A stretch of DNA of 64,000 nucleotides, taken from Sodalis sp. Psp. Its GTDB lineage: Bacteria; Pseudomonadota; Gammaproteobacteria; Enterobacterales; Enterobacteriaceae. How positions within the stretch are numbered: position 1 is the first letter of the stretch; every line of letters begins with the position of its first letter. The stretch is taken from positions 1-64,000 of the forward strand of contig JAHCVB010000001.1 of the NCBI GenBank assembly GCA_024648745.1. The letters are read 5' to 3'. A model generated the notes under the pieces. The model made no database searches. It worked only from the letters and a program-made list of their open reading frames with translations, and was not told the DNA's origin. Position numbers and translations under genes: made by a program. Below are positions 42,065 to 52,844 of this stretch, piece by piece.

Positions 42065-42245
42065 ATCTGGTGCCCTAATGCTCGGACTGTTTCTTTCTAC
42101 TTCAAACCAGACGCCGGTTGATTTCGCGGCTGCTTGTTCAAGCTTGACCTAGCTGTGGTTGCCATAATACGCCACATTCACCACCACATGCAGCGTCCTT
42201 CTTGTGATCGACAAAGGATTGGCATTAACAATTAGCCCTTTACCA
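42065..42245 (-). pseudogene. envZ: envZ remnant (osmosensor histidine kinase)
   Basis: Convergent with pckA, as in E. coli, the minus strand reads NPLSITRRTLHVVVNVAYYG then TGVWFEVERNSPSIRA. This matches the EnvZ ATP-binding N box and G1 box (HPLSIKRAVANMVVNAARYG, RAWFQVEDDGPGIAP). The G1 motif DDGPG has become RNSPS, an in-frame stop is present, and the sensor and dimerisation parts are gone. No ompR is seen beside it. Confidence 0.82.
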
Positions 42246-42804
42246 CAGGCATCGGTTTTAATTATTATGTTTCATAAATGAGAATAATTTAAATATTATT
42301 TATATACATTTATTAAATATTCTATCTAAATTATGATGTTGTCATTTTTTACTTTACCTCTAGCGTCAAGATAAATAGTGTAATAACACTTTTTCTTGTA
42401 TTAATTCTCTTGAATATCACTAAAATTACAAAAATAATTTATATAAGTGACTTGAAACATTCAATAATAAATTTCTTTTTATCTTGGAAAAAACTTATAC
42501 TGATAATTTATTTATTAATTGCAATACATTTATATAAAATAACTAAGTTAATGACATAGTAAAGGCAACTATATTATAAAATCATAGACTATGCCAAATA
42601 TGTCAAAATCGACCTCTTCGCTTTCAATAAAGTAGCAAAGAAAATCATTCTGAGATGCTATCCAGTAATTATAGTACATTATGTCTTTGTTGGGTAATTC
42701 CGTGCAGATTAGTAATAAAATATGCCATATTCAGATAGAATCTGATTTATCACTGCTGTTGTGTTAGGCTATACTGATAATTAAATTAGACTCTATGGCA
42801 TATC
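42246..42804. other. AT-rich gap between envZ and gntX remnants
   Basis: In E. coli this interval holds ompR, greB, yhgF, feoABC, yhgA and bioH. About 560 bp remain, very AT-rich around 42270-42560, with no recognisable fragment. Confidence 0.5.
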
Positions 42805-43020
42805 AAGGACGCTTATTTCTGTTTTGTCGCTGTCTGCAAGTTTCATAAATGCAAAGCTTCTCTATCAAGAGTACCACTGCGTGGTATCAAGCTGTCCAAC
42901 TTTATGTGGCCGCACTAGCGGCACGTTACAAGGTGCAAACACTAGTCGAATTGGTACGTAGCAATGCTAACTTCCAACTAGGGCGTCGATCGGAGATATC
43001 AGCTGTAATCTTTACGTAAC
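42805..43020 (+). pseudogene. gntX remnant (ComF-like phosphoribosyltransferase)
   Basis: The plus strand reads LFCRCLQVS, then VELVRSNANFQLGRRSEISA. These match GntX PCGRCLQKP and PLIHQLKFSRRSEIASA in the zinc-finger and linker region. Frames shift, stops occur, and the phosphoribosyltransferase domain is not found. Position before nfuA fits E. coli, where gntX and nfuA are neighbours. Confidence 0.55.
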
Positions 43021-43541
43021 TGTTTTAAGGAAGCCTGCTAGTATTTTGGGCTCAGATTCTCAAATTAAAAGATCAACTAAATGCAAGTAAAATTGCGGCG
43101 TGATTCGCAAAATAATACTTGATAATATTCTTGAATTCAGTCCCCATCTATGCAATAGCATGCAAGATCATGATCGCTGGTATCGCTCGTTTGCTAAGAT
43201 AACAACACCGTTTTAAGTAAGAACATAAAATATTACTATACTAACAATCAGTACCTTCTGTTAGCTATGCTGGCAGTTATTTTCATCCTGTTATGATGTT
43301 GCTACTGTCTATATTTTATTTAAATGTTATTAACTAATTAGGAAAGTGCCTATCCACCCTTAGGACAATTCTATTGACGATAGGAGCTCGTCGTTCACTA
43401 TTTAGTCAGATTAGGTCAACTGTCGTGTTGTACCATCAGGTGCGTTAGATGTAGCCATGGAGTATTACTGCACCTTGTAGTCAGTGAGAGAACGGACGTA
43501 TAATGACTATAACCTTTAAGTTAACTATTTGAGTGAATAAC
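43021..43541. other. Gap upstream of nfuA
   Basis: About 520 bp without a gene. The end of gntX should lie here, but nothing firm is recognised. The nfuA promoter is expected in the last 150 bp. Confidence 0.45.
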
Positions 43542-44117
43542 ATGATTCATATTACCGATGCCGCTCAGGAACATTTTTCTAAGTTGTTGGCTAATCAGGA
43601 ACCTGGCACCCAAATCCGCATATTTGTTATTAACCCTGGCACGCCCAATGCAGAATGCGGCGTTTCATACTGTCCGGTGGATGCAGTAGAGACCACCGAT
43701 ACTATACTGAAATACGATAAGATATTAGCTTATGTCGATGAACTGAGCGCTCCATATCTGCAAGATGCGGAAATTGATTCCGTCATAGACAAATTTGGAT
43801 CTCAACTTACGTTGAAAGCCCCGAACGCTAAAGTGCGCAAAGTAAGCGATGATGCACCGCTTATCGAACGTATCGAATATCTGCTGCAGTCACAGATTAA
43901 TCCGCAGCTAGCTAGCCATGGTGGCCATGTGACACTCATGGAAATCACGGATGATATGTATGCCATCCTGCGATTTGGGGGTGGCTGTAATGGCTGCTCC
44001 ATGGTGGACTACACGCTTAAAGAAAGTATTGAGAAAGAACTATTAAAGAAGTTTCCTGAGCTTAAGGGAGTAAATGATTTAACTGAGCACCAACATGGCG
44101 AACATTCCTATTATTAA
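43542..44117 (+). CDS. nfuA: Fe-S biogenesis protein NfuA
   Basis: NfuA carries [4Fe-4S] clusters and delivers them to targets such as lipoate synthase and aconitase. The 191 residues equal E. coli NfuA. The N-terminal A-type-like domain (about 1-100, with [15 protein letters not shown]) is followed by the NifU C-terminal domain with the cluster motif [11 protein letters not shown] (C149 and C152). The start at 43542 ([20 protein letters not shown]) matches the relative; a GTG nine bases earlier is less likely. The family-typical end [12 protein letters not shown] is intact. Confidence 0.97.
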   Translation: MIHITDAAQEHFSKLLANQEPGTQIRIFVINPGTPNAECGVSYCPVDAVETTDTILKYDKILAYVDELSAPYLQDAEIDSVIDKFGSQLTLKAPNAKVRKVSDDAPLIERIEYLLQSQINPQLASHGGHVTLMEITDDMYAILRFGGGCNGCSMVDYTLKESIEKELLKKFPELKGVNDLTEHQHGEHSYY

Positions 44118-45278
44118 GTAGGTCCCTACAGCGAGTGCGGAGGTTTGTCTCTCCATATGGACTTTGAATAGCGCCAGGTTTGCTTATAGATTATAGGTTT
44201 GCCCGAAGTTCACTATTGTGTTGCGGCAGAATTTTAAATGTCAGTCATCAAAGACACGACAAGTGGTGTATGTTTTTTCTGCTAACTACACCACTATCAT
44301 TAATCACTACTATTTTATGGTAGTGGGGAATAGTATCAATTTAACTGGACGGTACCGTTGTGCCACTGTGGTGGCTCTGGATTTATTGTTAGCCAAGAAC
44401 CTTTAAACCCCAGTCTATTACCTATAGACTGACGGCATACATAATGCTCCGTGAGTTCCCCGAACTTGATCAAACCCACCAACGAACCGGATTCAAGCAT
44501 CATACCGCTGCATTTGCTTCTGACTCTTCTATTGCTAACCGCAGTGGCAACAACTATTATCTTTATCCTGCTGGTTTTCCTTAAAAACTGTCAACAGACC
44601 CGTTATTAGATCTATTTAAGTGTATACCATTAACAATCGAGATATCTAGAATATTAAAATAGTCAACGATCGACTATACCAACGTTAATATGATAATCTC
44701 ATGCGACATAAATAACAATCTACTAAGATTTTTCTCGTTATACTGCCGGACATAGCTCATTAGCTGTTTTCCTAGTAAAGGTGACAACTAGTATTATGAT
44801 TTATCAGCATTTATAAATATTATTATTAACTTAGTTATTAAAATATAATATATGATTCCTAGCGAATGTAATCAATTCGGAAACTACGTTAGTGCTTGGT
44901 GTTACTTCAAATATAATATTAGCAATCTGGAGTAATGAATGTAACACTCTATTACATAGTCAGTCCTAAATTTGCAATTCCTATTGCTATACAGTTAGCG
45001 CTTGTGGCCAGTGTAAATAACCCGTATTGTCTAGCGAGGTATATTGCTATCAGACAAAAGACTTAATTAGCATTACTAATTTTTGGATACAATGAAAATT
45101 GAATTGACGAACACTCGTACTGATAAATCAATTACTTTAAACAGTATAGTCCATTTCAAAGGACTGGTGTCTTTAGCCGCGCAAGCAGAATTCAGAAGTC
45201 CAGACTGAATACTATTATCTACCTCATCGTGACAAGATTATCCTAATGAAGAACATTGGTACGGTTAAGGTGTCCACG
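44118..45278. other. Unassigned 1.2 kb gap between nfuA and pyrC
   Basis: There is no intact gene, and a synteny break falls here. Around 44430-44640 the base composition is coding-like: one frame gives PLHLLLTLLLLTAVATT with a membrane-helix look, another gives SGNNYYLYPAGFP then a stop. I could not match either to a known protein. The right half is AT-rich. Confidence 0.4.
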
Positions 45279-46334
45279 TTAGTCCGCCACGCTCCAATGT
45301 AGTATCTGATCGGCTAGGAGGGGTACCAATGTTTCCCCCAGGCCGTCCGTTAATGGAATTGTTGCCGGCTGGTGGGTTACCTCATGGCGAAGCTCAATGA
45401 AATCCTCATTAAGTGGCAAACCGTAAAAACGCGGACCATTTAGAGAACAAAATGCTTCAAAATGTTCCAGTGCACCTATCTCTTCAAAAATTGAAGCATA
45501 AATTGGTAACGCGGAAGGAGAGTTAAACACACCAGCGTAGCCACAGTCCGACTCTTTGCTCCGTCTGGCGTGCGGCGCAGTATCAGTGCCGAGAAATAGA
45601 CGATTGCAGCCGCTGGCCACCGCCGCACGCAATGCTTGTTGATGAATGCTACTCTTGAGGATAGGCAGACAATAGAGATGCGGCCGTACGCCGCTTGCCA
45701 ACATATGGTTACGGTTAAACATAAGATGTTGCGGGGTGATTGTGGCGCCCAGATACCGATCTCCGGCCAGTACATAGTCGACGCCCTCTTTAGAGGTAAT
45801 ATGTTCTAAGACGATCTTCAGAGTGGGAAATTGGCGACGAACCGGCTCCATGACTTTCTCAATAAAGTGTGCTTCACGATCGAAAACATCGATATCGGCC
45901 GCCGTGACCTCTCCATGGATCAGCAACGGCATGCCGATATCCTGCATTTTGGCAAACAAAGGATAAATATCGATGATATTAGTCACACCGTGACTGGCAT
46001 TGGTCGTGACATTGGCCAGGTAGAGCTTAGCGGCGATAAATACACCCTGACGGTAGCCGTCAATCAAAACTTGCTTGTTCATCTCATCTGTCAGGTAACA
46101 GGTCATCAGCGGCTGAAATTGGTGGCCTATCGGCAGTGCCGCCAAAATACGTTCTCGGTAAGCGATCGCCTGAGCGAGGGTCGTGACAGGTGGGATCAAA
46201 TTGGGCATGATAATCGCTCGACCAAAGTATTGGCTGGTGTAAGGTAGCACTGTGCGCAGCATTTCGTCGTCGCGCAAATGAACATGCCAGTCGTCTGGCC
46301 TGCGTATTCTTAATACTGTCAACTGTGCAGTCAT
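45279..46334 (-). CDS. pyrC: Dihydroorotase
   Basis: PyrC cyclises carbamoyl-aspartate to dihydroorotate in pyrimidine synthesis. The 351 residues match E. coli PyrC (347-348). The zinc ligands H17 and H19 are in DDWHVHLRD, the carboxylated lysine is in [19 protein letters not shown] (about 103), and further histidines are in LLIHGEV and [20 protein letters not shown] holds the catalytic aspartate. The start at 46334 ([16 protein letters not shown]) fits the family; the frame is open upstream, but that part is unrelated. It supplies the substrate for pyrD at 20574. Confidence 0.97.
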   Translation of the reverse strand: MTAQLTVLRIRRPDDWHVHLRDDEMLRTVLPYTSQYFGRAIIMPNLIPPVTTLAQAIAYRERILAALPIGHQFQPLMTCYLTDEMNKQVLIDGYRQGVFIAAKLYLANVTTNASHGVTNIIDIYPLFAKMQDIGMPLLIHGEVTAADIDVFDREAHFIEKVMEPVRRQFPTLKIVLEHITSKEGVDYVLAGDRYLGATITPQHLMFNRNHMLASGVRPHLYCLPILKSSIHQQALRAAVASGCNRLFLGTDTAPHARRSKESDCGYAGVFNSPSALPIYASIFEEIGALEHFEAFCSLNGPRFYGLPLNEDFIELRHEVTHQPATIPLTDGLGETLVPLLADQILHWSVAD

Positions 46335-46584
46335 TGGGGTCTGACTCCATCTAAAGAGTGAATAAGTTGCACTATCAGAATCAGGATAATGATAGACAAT
46401 GTAGGCAACAAAAACCCACCGAAACGGACTTAAGGTCGCATCAGGAGATATCTGGTATTCGATCCCTTGTGGTCTTACTTTTAATTTGACCAACTACGTC
46501 ACCGTAGCTATCAAATCGGTAGTTCAGCGGAAGTGAAGCTACGCTGGCGCTTTCGTTTCAATCATAGCTACAAACGCATGATGC

Positions 46585-49263
46585 TTAAAGCGCGTTATGC
46601 TCAAAACACGTTGCGATGGTCTTTGGTGTCACCGGAAAAGAATCTAGTGGCGCAAGCGTCGCTTGTTCGACCGCCAGCACTTTACTGGTTCTCACCGAAG
46701 TCGCTGTCTTTCTTTTTTGTGTAGCTGTTGTGGCTGTAACTATTTCTTTCTCGTAACCCACGACAGCTCCCGCTTGCTTTTTCGACTGCTTGACAGGAAT
46801 GATCGGATAGCTAATCCACACTTTACCCAAGGCCATTTCCGGAGACGCCATAGCGCTGGTAAGCGGTACCGGCGATTGCAGAGGATAACGCTCACCACGG
46901 TAGCGGCGACGCTGGACACTTATGCGCAAATGGCGAGGCGAACGACGTGAACGGCGCGGCAGACCTGACTTATTGCTGTTACGGCTGTTGTCGGCAGCAG
47001 TGTCTAGCACGCTATTGTCGCCATTCAAATTTCCGGTACCATCATCTTCATTTTTTACCGCGGCATTGAAAGGAGTGATGGTGTTGCCCATTATTCTAGC
47101 AGCGGCAGTTTCAATTGTATCACCAGCGTGGGTTTTATGGTTCAGGGCACGACGTTGTCGGCATGGTTGAACCTGAACCGACTTTTCCTTACTACCACTA
47201 GCGGCGCTAGCTTCTACCTGGATTTCAGATGCTAGAAGTACCTTGATATTTTGTTCATCCTGCTGTGTCTGATCGATGATTTTGCCCGTACTTTCTATCT
47301 CGATCGAGATTTGTAGACATTTTCGGCGCGAATCCTCGTGATCATTATTTGGCTGACTATTTTTCTGATTAGAGAGTACTGTTGTATCGCCACTACTCTC
47401 GTGGAGGGCATGTTGCCGAAGTTGACTACGGCGATTCTGGAGCTCCCGGCGTCTCGGAGTTTTCAGCATAGCTGGTGTCTCGATGACTAACGCTTCAGCG
47501 GCGCCAACATCCGGCGGCTGTGTCGACGTACTGATAAATGACTTGAAGCCAGCGACTAGCCGACCAAACAGGCCACAGGAGGTGCTAGATGTCTCGTCGT
47601 GGTCCTGTTGCGTTATGGTCTCGGTAGCAGAGGGTTTCTCGTTGACCAAGAGAGGATCAGGCATAACGAAAGCCGCTAACGCTGGCTGTTCAGGACGTTT
47701 CCGTTCCACACTAGGTTCTGCAGACGGTTGAGTCATTTCCGCTTCATGTAGCTGCGGTAACAAATAACTCAAGGTAGGGGATTCTTCGCCCTTGCGCACA
47801 CGCAACACCGCATAGTGTGGTGTCTGCATTTGATCGTTGGGAACAATAATTGCGCGCACGCCGCCCTGGCGTTTCTCAATCGCATTAACAGCTTCACGTT
47901 TTTCGTTGAGCAGATAAGACGCGATAGGAACCGGCACAATGGCGTGCACTTCATGAGTATTCTCCTTCAGCGCTTCTTCTTCAATCAGGCGCAAAATAGA
48001 CAGGGAAAGAGATTCGTTATCTCGGATGGTGCCAGTGCCACCGCAACGGGGGCAGACATGATGGCTCGATTCGCATAATGAGGGGTTCAGGCGCTGTCGG
48101 GAAAGCTCTAGCAGACCGAAACGGGAAATCCGTCCAATCTGAATGCGAGCTCGGTCTTGACGAACTGCTTCGCGCAGGCAATTTTCCACTTCTCTCTGAT
48201 GACGTACTGGCGTCATATCGATAAAATCAATGACAATAAGACCACCTAAATCGCGCAAGCGCAGCTGGCGAGCAATTTCGTCTACCGCCTCCAGGTTGGT
48301 GTTGAAAGCGGTTTCCTCAATATCACCGCCGCGGGTGGAGCGCGCGGAGTTGATATCGATAGCGGTCAGCGCCTCGGTGGTATCGACAATGATCGAGCCG
48401 CCGGAAGGCAACCGAACTTCACGCTGAAATGCTGACTCAATATGGGATTCGATCTGATAATGGCTAAACAAGGGAATTTCACCATTGTAAAGTTTTATTT
48501 TGCTGGTAAAATCTGGGCGGCCCAGTGAAGCGATATGTTTTTTCGCCAGATCGAGCACTTTGGGATTATCAATCAGAATTTCACCAATATCAGGTCGCAA
48601 GTAATCACGAAAGGCGCGGACAATAACATTACTTTCTTGGTGAATTAAAAACGATGCCGGACGCCCTGCGGCAGCTTTTTTAATCGCTTGCCAGTGTTTC
48701 AGACGGAATGCCAAATCCCATTGTAACGCCTCGGCCGACTTGCCGACACCGGCGGTACGAACAATAAGACCCATACCGTCGGGAAGCTCCAGTGAGGATA
48801 GTGCTTCTTTTAGCTCGATACGATCATCTCCTTCGATACGACGGGAAATACCGCCAGCGCGTGGGTTGTTCGGCATTAACACTAGATAGCTTCCTGCTAG
48901 ACTGATAAAGGTGGTCAGTGCTGCGCCCTTATTACCCCGTTCCTCTTTGTCGACCTGTACAATGATTTCCTGACCTTCTCGCAACACATCCTTGATATTA
49001 GGTCTACCGTGGTAAGAATATTGAGGAGGAAAATACTCGTGAGCAATTTCTTTCAGAGGCAGAAAACCATGGCGTTCTGTGCCGTAATCCACAAACGCTG
49101 CTTCCAGACTGGGTTCAATACGAGTGATTTTACCTTTGTAGATATTGGCTTTTTTCTGCTCGTATCCCGGGCTCTCAATATTTAAGTCATACAGCCGCTG
49201 GCCATCTACCAGAGCTACGCGCAACTCTTCCTGTTGAGTTGCGTTAATTAACATTCTTTTCAT
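46585..49263 (-). CDS. rne: Ribonuclease E, C-terminally shortened
   Basis: RNase E is the endonuclease that leads mRNA decay and rRNA/tRNA processing and scaffolds the degradosome. The catalytic half (1-529) is almost identical to E. coli: S1 domain about 35-125, metal-binding D303 and D346 in [10 protein letters not shown] and [13 protein letters not shown], and zinc-link CPRCGGTG (about 404-411). Total length is 892 against 1061. The tail keeps the arginine-rich RNA-binding block [19 protein letters not shown] and the enolase-contact-like GKVWISYPI, then ends without the PNPase-binding terminus. Confidence 0.95.
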   Translation of the reverse strand: MKRMLINATQQEELRVALVDGQRLYDLNIESPGYEQKKANIYKGKITRIEPSLEAAFVDYGTERHGFLPLKEIAHEYFPPQYSYHGRPNIKDVLREGQEIIVQVDKEERGNKGAALTTFISLAGSYLVLMPNNPRAGGISRRIEGDDRIELKEALSSLELPDGMGLIVRTAGVGKSAEALQWDLAFRLKHWQAIKKAAAGRPASFLIHQESNVIVRAFRDYLRPDIGEILIDNPKVLDLAKKHIASLGRPDFTSKIKLYNGEIPLFSHYQIESHIESAFQREVRLPSGGSIIVDTTEALTAIDINSARSTRGGDIEETAFNTNLEAVDEIARQLRLRDLGGLIVIDFIDMTPVRHQREVENCLREAVRQDRARIQIGRISRFGLLELSRQRLNPSLCESSHHVCPRCGGTGTIRDNESLSLSILRLIEEEALKENTHEVHAIVPVPIASYLLNEKREAVNAIEKRQGGVRAIIVPNDQMQTPHYAVLRVRKGEESPTLSYLLPQLHEAEMTQPSAEPSVERKRPEQPALAAFVMPDPLLVNEKPSATETITQQDHDETSSTSCGLFGRLVAGFKSFISTSTQPPDVGAAEALVIETPAMLKTPRRRELQNRRSQLRQHALHESSGDTTVLSNQKNSQPNNDHEDSRRKCLQISIEIESTGKIIDQTQQDEQNIKVLLASEIQVEASAASGSKEKSVQVQPCRQRRALNHKTHAGDTIETAAARIMGNTITPFNAAVKNEDDGTGNLNGDNSVLDTAADNSRNSNKSGLPRRSRRSPRHLRISVQRRRYRGERYPLQSPVPLTSAMASPEMALGKVWISYPIIPVKQSKKQAGAVVGYEKEIVTATTATQKRKTATSVRTSKVLAVEQATLAPLDSFPVTPKTIATCFEHNAL

Positions 49264-49789
49264 CGTAACTTACTCATTTTTATGTATTGGCATTAGAGCT
49301 GCGAGCAAAATCCACATAATTAGATAACCACCAACCGTCCTGTGACTTAGAGCAAAACCGTTAACTTCACGGTTATTTTGCTTTCTATGGGGCATATTAT
49401 TTCGGTAGTTTGTTTCCTAACAATAGAAAACAATACTTTTACAGAGGGAATAACGTATGATAGTTATTGCTATAATGGATTTTTTAGCTGCTGGCCAAGC
49501 CACAATCCACAGCTCGATAACTGACCGATTAGCCATTATGTCTTATACTATTGCTGCGTTTAGACTGAACCAGGAAAATTTCAAATTTCTTGGTCACTCG
49601 TCCTAGACGTGAAGACATGGAAAAATAAATGCATTATTCCACTGCTGGTACGCATATAGCAAGATGACTTTAGCCCTCGATGATAAGTTTCAGATCCATA
49701 ATGATGGCTTCTAGAATATTGTAACAATGACACAGTTAATCACATCAAGAAGTAGCGCTATAGTATCAATACATTTAGAATCGCGTCCC
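49264..49789. other. Divergent rne-rluC intergenic region
   Basis: In E. coli this region carries the long rne leader, whose hairpins let RNase E regulate its own mRNA, and the rluC promoter. The 526-bp length fits a similar arrangement, but I could not identify the conserved leader hairpin by eye. No coding sequence is seen. Confidence 0.5.
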
Positions 49790-50746
49790 ATGAAAGAGAA
49801 TAATATCGGTGTATATTTTATCACTATCTCCTCAGACAAAGTCGATCAGCGGATCGATAATTTTTTGCGTGCACACCTTAAAGGGGTGCCGAAAAGCATG
49901 ATTTACCGCATCGTGCGTAAAGGTAAAGTACGCGTCAATAAAAAAAAGATAAAACCGGAATACAAACTGAAAAACGGTGATGAAGTGCGCATTCCTCCGA
50001 TGTATCAATCGGCTAACAAACAGCCTATTGTTTCTGCCAACTTGAATAAAGTCGCAGTGCTAAGTAGCTCTATTCTTTACGAAGACGATCATTTGCTCAT
50101 CCTAAATAAATCAGCTGGCATGGTGGTACATGGTGGCAGCAATCTGAGCTTTGGTGTTATTGAAAGCCTACGTGCCCTATATCCTGATGCACGGTTTCTG
50201 GAGTTGGTGCACCGTTTGGATCGGGACACCTCAGGGGTGCTACTGGTGACCAAGAAACGTTCGACGCTACGTGTACTGCACGAGCAATTTCGTGAGAAAG
50301 GGGTGCAAAAGGATTATCTAGCGTTGGTGCGTGGCCAGTGGCAGTCTCACACGAAAAAAGTCGTAGCGCCGCTGTTGAAAAATATTCTCGCCACTGGCGA
50401 GCGCATTGTGCAAGTAAACAACAAAGGAAAACCCTCAGAAACTCATTTTAAAGTGGAGGAACGATTTACGCTCGCTACCCTGGTCAGGGCCAGTCCAGTG
50501 ACGGGGCGCACCCACCAGATCCGTGTTCATGCTCTCTATGCTGGTCATCCTATCGCGTTTGATAAACGCTATGGTGATCGTGTTTTCGATCATCAGCTAA
50601 CTGGGTGCGGTCTGAATCGCCTGTTCTTGCATGCCGCTGCGCTGCGTTTTGAACATCCGGGAAGCGGTAAAACATTGAGCATCGAAGCCCCATTGGATGC
50701 ATCACTGAATCAGTGTCTGCGGCATTTACGCGACCATTACAAATAG
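49790..50746 (+). CDS. rluC: 23S rRNA pseudouridine synthase (955/2504/2580)
   Basis: RluC makes three pseudouridines in the 23S peptidyl-transferase region. The 318 residues match E. coli RluC (319). An S4 RNA-binding domain lies at about 18-80 (VDQRIDNFLRAHLKGVPKSM, KVRVNKKKIKPEYKL). The catalytic aspartate is in ELVHRLDRDTSGVLL (about 144). The motif GRTHQIRVH and LFLHAAAL follow. The start at 49790 (MKENNIGVYFITISSDK) is chosen by alignment; an ATG 63 bases upstream is in frame. It diverges from rne as in E. coli. Confidence 0.95.
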   Translation: MKENNIGVYFITISSDKVDQRIDNFLRAHLKGVPKSMIYRIVRKGKVRVNKKKIKPEYKLKNGDEVRIPPMYQSANKQPIVSANLNKVAVLSSSILYEDDHLLILNKSAGMVVHGGSNLSFGVIESLRALYPDARFLELVHRLDRDTSGVLLVTKKRSTLRVLHEQFREKGVQKDYLALVRGQWQSHTKKVVAPLLKNILATGERIVQVNNKGKPSETHFKVEERFTLATLVRASPVTGRTHQIRVHALYAGHPIAFDKRYGDRVFDHQLTGCGLNRLFLHAAALRFEHPGSGKTLSIEAPLDASLNQCLRHLRDHYK

Positions 50747-50892
50747 CTGCAGTGTTTTTCCTGTTAGGAGATGGTGGAATGGATGTCGAGTTTACCCCTT
50801 TCTAATCCTATTCCCTACCATAGCCAGAAATCTCCTCGCTTTAAGTGCATGGAAACGCAACGTGACAATAGATAGTTATTGCGCCGTAGGCG

Positions 50893-51027
50893 CTACGTCT
50901 TCTCCCCGGTGGTGAGCGAGGTTACATCGATCTCCGGCTTCTGATAATTTAAAGAGTAGTAAGTTTTTCTGGCAGCTCGGGGTAATAATGGTAATGGTGA
51001 GGAAGCTAAAATGATTTTATTTATCAT
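50893..51027 (-). pseudogene. yceF: yceF remnant (Maf-like pyrophosphatase)
   Basis: The minus strand begins MINKIILASSPLPLLPRA and continues YSLNYQKPEIDVT, matching YceF [20 protein letters not shown] and ISFECAAPEVDET. The frame ends after 45 codons, and the catalytic core is gone. It lies between rluC and the yceD-rpmF cluster, exactly where E. coli has yceF in the same orientation. From 51028 to 51454 nothing else is recognisable. Confidence 0.8.
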
Positions 51028-51454
51028 GGTTTGCAATATGGTAAAATTGGTGCGAATATTTAAACTGTTCATTTTACTGGAGGCACGAACAGATGATGAA
51101 AATCGGTACAAAACCCCTTTTTCTTTGACTCCTGCTCGTTACAAAGTTAATATGCGCACCCTAATGTAAAAAGCAACATTTCCTGGACCACTGACCTAAC
51201 TGTTTAGAAACACTTTAGCTATTCGGGTCTCTACACTCTGACAGGCGATAGTTTGTGTCGCTAAATTTATGGTGGGTATAAAGTAATAATGTCAACGCCA
51301 GGATTCTTTTTATCATTTAAAATCAATCATTCAGAGTCTAGTAATTGCTTAAAATGGCTTTGTCTAAGTACAAGTTATTCTGGACTGTCTGTGCCTTAAT
51401 CAGCTGCGATCTTTATTCGCCTGGAGGGATACAGTAGCTAAAAGCGTACAAGGT

Positions 51455-51567
51455 AGTCTACTATTGATGAATTTGGCGTAGAGAGACTTGTTAGAAGTAA
51501 TTAAAAATTGCATTATTATTCCTTACCTATATTGCCAGTGCATTATCCAACAGAGGAAAAAACTTAA
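51455..51567 (+). pseudogene. yceD: yceD remnant (DUF177 protein)
   Basis: Just upstream of rpmF the plus strand reads DEFGV, then in another frame RDLLEVIKNCIII, then SLPILPVHYPTEE and a stop. These match E. coli YceD [29 protein letters not shown]. The first two thirds of the gene and the last 30 codons are missing. yceD is co-transcribed with rpmF in E. coli and takes part in 23S rRNA maturation. Confidence 0.72.
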
Positions 51568-51615
51568 TATATTTCTATAGTTAGTCAGTTTGTAAATACA
51601 CAAGGAGTAAGGTCC

Positions 51616-51786
51616 ATGGCTGTACAACAAAACAAACCCACTCGTTCCAAACGAGGTATGCGTCGTTCACATGATGCGTTGACCACCTCTACTGTATCTG
51701 TGGATATAACTTCCGGTGAAACTCACCTGCGTCATCACATCACTACCGACGGTTTCTACCGCGGTCGTAAAGTTATTACCAAATAA
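51616..51786 (+). CDS. rpmF: 50S ribosomal protein L32
   Basis: L32 is a small structural protein of the large subunit. The 56 residues begin [20 protein letters not shown], identical to E. coli, and end [13 protein letters not shown]; one residue is missing in the middle (TTSTVSVD for TAVTSLSVD). AAGGAG lies 11 bases upstream of the start. The zinc-free short form matches gammaproteobacteria. It heads the surviving rpmF-plsX-fabHDG-acpP cluster, with plsX starting 17 bp downstream. Confidence 0.97.
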   Translation: MAVQQNKPTRSKRGMRRSHDALTTSTVSVDITSGETHLRHHITTDGFYRGRKVITK

Positions 51787-51803
51787 TTCCTAAAGGCGAT
51801 ACA

Positions 51804-52838
51804 TTGAGACGTCTAACCCTTGCGTTAGATGTCATGGGCGGTGACTTCGGTCCTGCCGTGACGGTGCCTGCAGCTTTGCAGGCACTTGTCTCATATCCGC
51901 AACTTGAGCTGCTGCTTATCGGCAATCCTGCAGCTATTAATCCTTTACTGGTAAAAACCGATTCCGTTTTGCTTGAGCGACTGACAATCGTTCCTACTGA
52001 GTCGGTTATTACCGGTGACGTCAAATTGTCGCAAGCCGTACGGGAAAGGCGCGGCACATCTATGCAAATCGCTCTTGATGTAATTAAGAGCGGACAGGCG
52101 CAGGCCTGCGTCAGCGCCGGTAATACTGGTGCTCTGATGGGGTTGGCGAAACTAGTACTTAAACCTTTGAAGGGTATTGAGCGGCCAGCACTGCTAGTAG
52201 CATTGCCGCACCAGCAGAAGGGCAAAACTGTGGTGCTGGATCTAGGTGCCAATGTTGTCTGCGATGGACTGATGCTGGCGCAATTCGCCGTAATGGGAGC
52301 GGTGATAGCAGAGCGCATTGTGGGAATAAATAACCCACGAGTAGCACTGCTAAATATCGGAGTAGAGGAGACCAAGGGACTGAATAATATTCAGCAGGCA
52401 GCAATGATGTTACAGGATGCTCCATCGATCAATTATATCGGATACCTTGAAGCCAATGAATTATTGACAGGAAAAACTGATGTCCTGGTCTGCGATGGTT
52501 TTGTTGGCAACGTCACATTAAAGACCATGGAAGGGGTAATAAGAGTTTTTCTATCATTTCTAGAATCCTCACGGGAAAGCAGCAGGCAGGGCTGTCTGGT
52601 GAAGTGGGTCAAGTGGTGGATAAAGCGCCGTTTGATTTGTCAATTCGGCCAACTGAACCCTGATAAATATAACGGTGCTTGCCTGGTAGGTTTGCGGGGC
52701 ACTGTGATTAAAAGTCACGGTGCAGCAAATCAGCGATCATTTGCCGCCGCTATTGAACAGGCAATGCAAATGGTGGAACGGCAGGTCCTGGAGCAGATAG
52801 CCGCACGTCTGGATATGGTATTACCCAAGAGTGATTAA
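51804..52838 (+). CDS. plsX: Phosphate acyltransferase PlsX
   Basis: PlsX makes acyl-phosphate from acyl-ACP for phospholipid synthesis. The 344 residues align with E. coli PlsX (356), ending about 12 residues early. [14 protein letters not shown] opens the protein, [16 protein letters not shown] and [15 protein letters not shown] form the active-site region, and [20 protein letters not shown] is conserved. The start codon is TTG, as in E. coli, fixed by homology and the tight spacing to rpmF. One codon set (DYxNVDCD to NVVCD) differs slightly without breaking the motif. Confidence 0.96.
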   Translation: MRRLTLALDVMGGDFGPAVTVPAALQALVSYPQLELLLIGNPAAINPLLVKTDSVLLERLTIVPTESVITGDVKLSQAVRERRGTSMQIALDVIKSGQAQACVSAGNTGALMGLAKLVLKPLKGIERPALLVALPHQQKGKTVVLDLGANVVCDGLMLAQFAVMGAVIAERIVGINNPRVALLNIGVEETKGLNNIQQAAMMLQDAPSINYIGYLEANELLTGKTDVLVCDGFVGNVTLKTMEGVIRVFLSFLESSRESSRQGCLVKWVKWWIKRRLICQFGQLNPDKYNGACLVGLRGTVIKSHGAANQRSFAAAIEQAMQMVERQVLEQIAARLDMVLPKSD

Positions 52839-52844
52839 GCGTAC

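Noticed and set aside
51776..52375. 199-codon open frame antisense to plsX
   Set aside because: Runs exactly opposite conserved PlsX codons; low-complexity serine-rich translation without family features.
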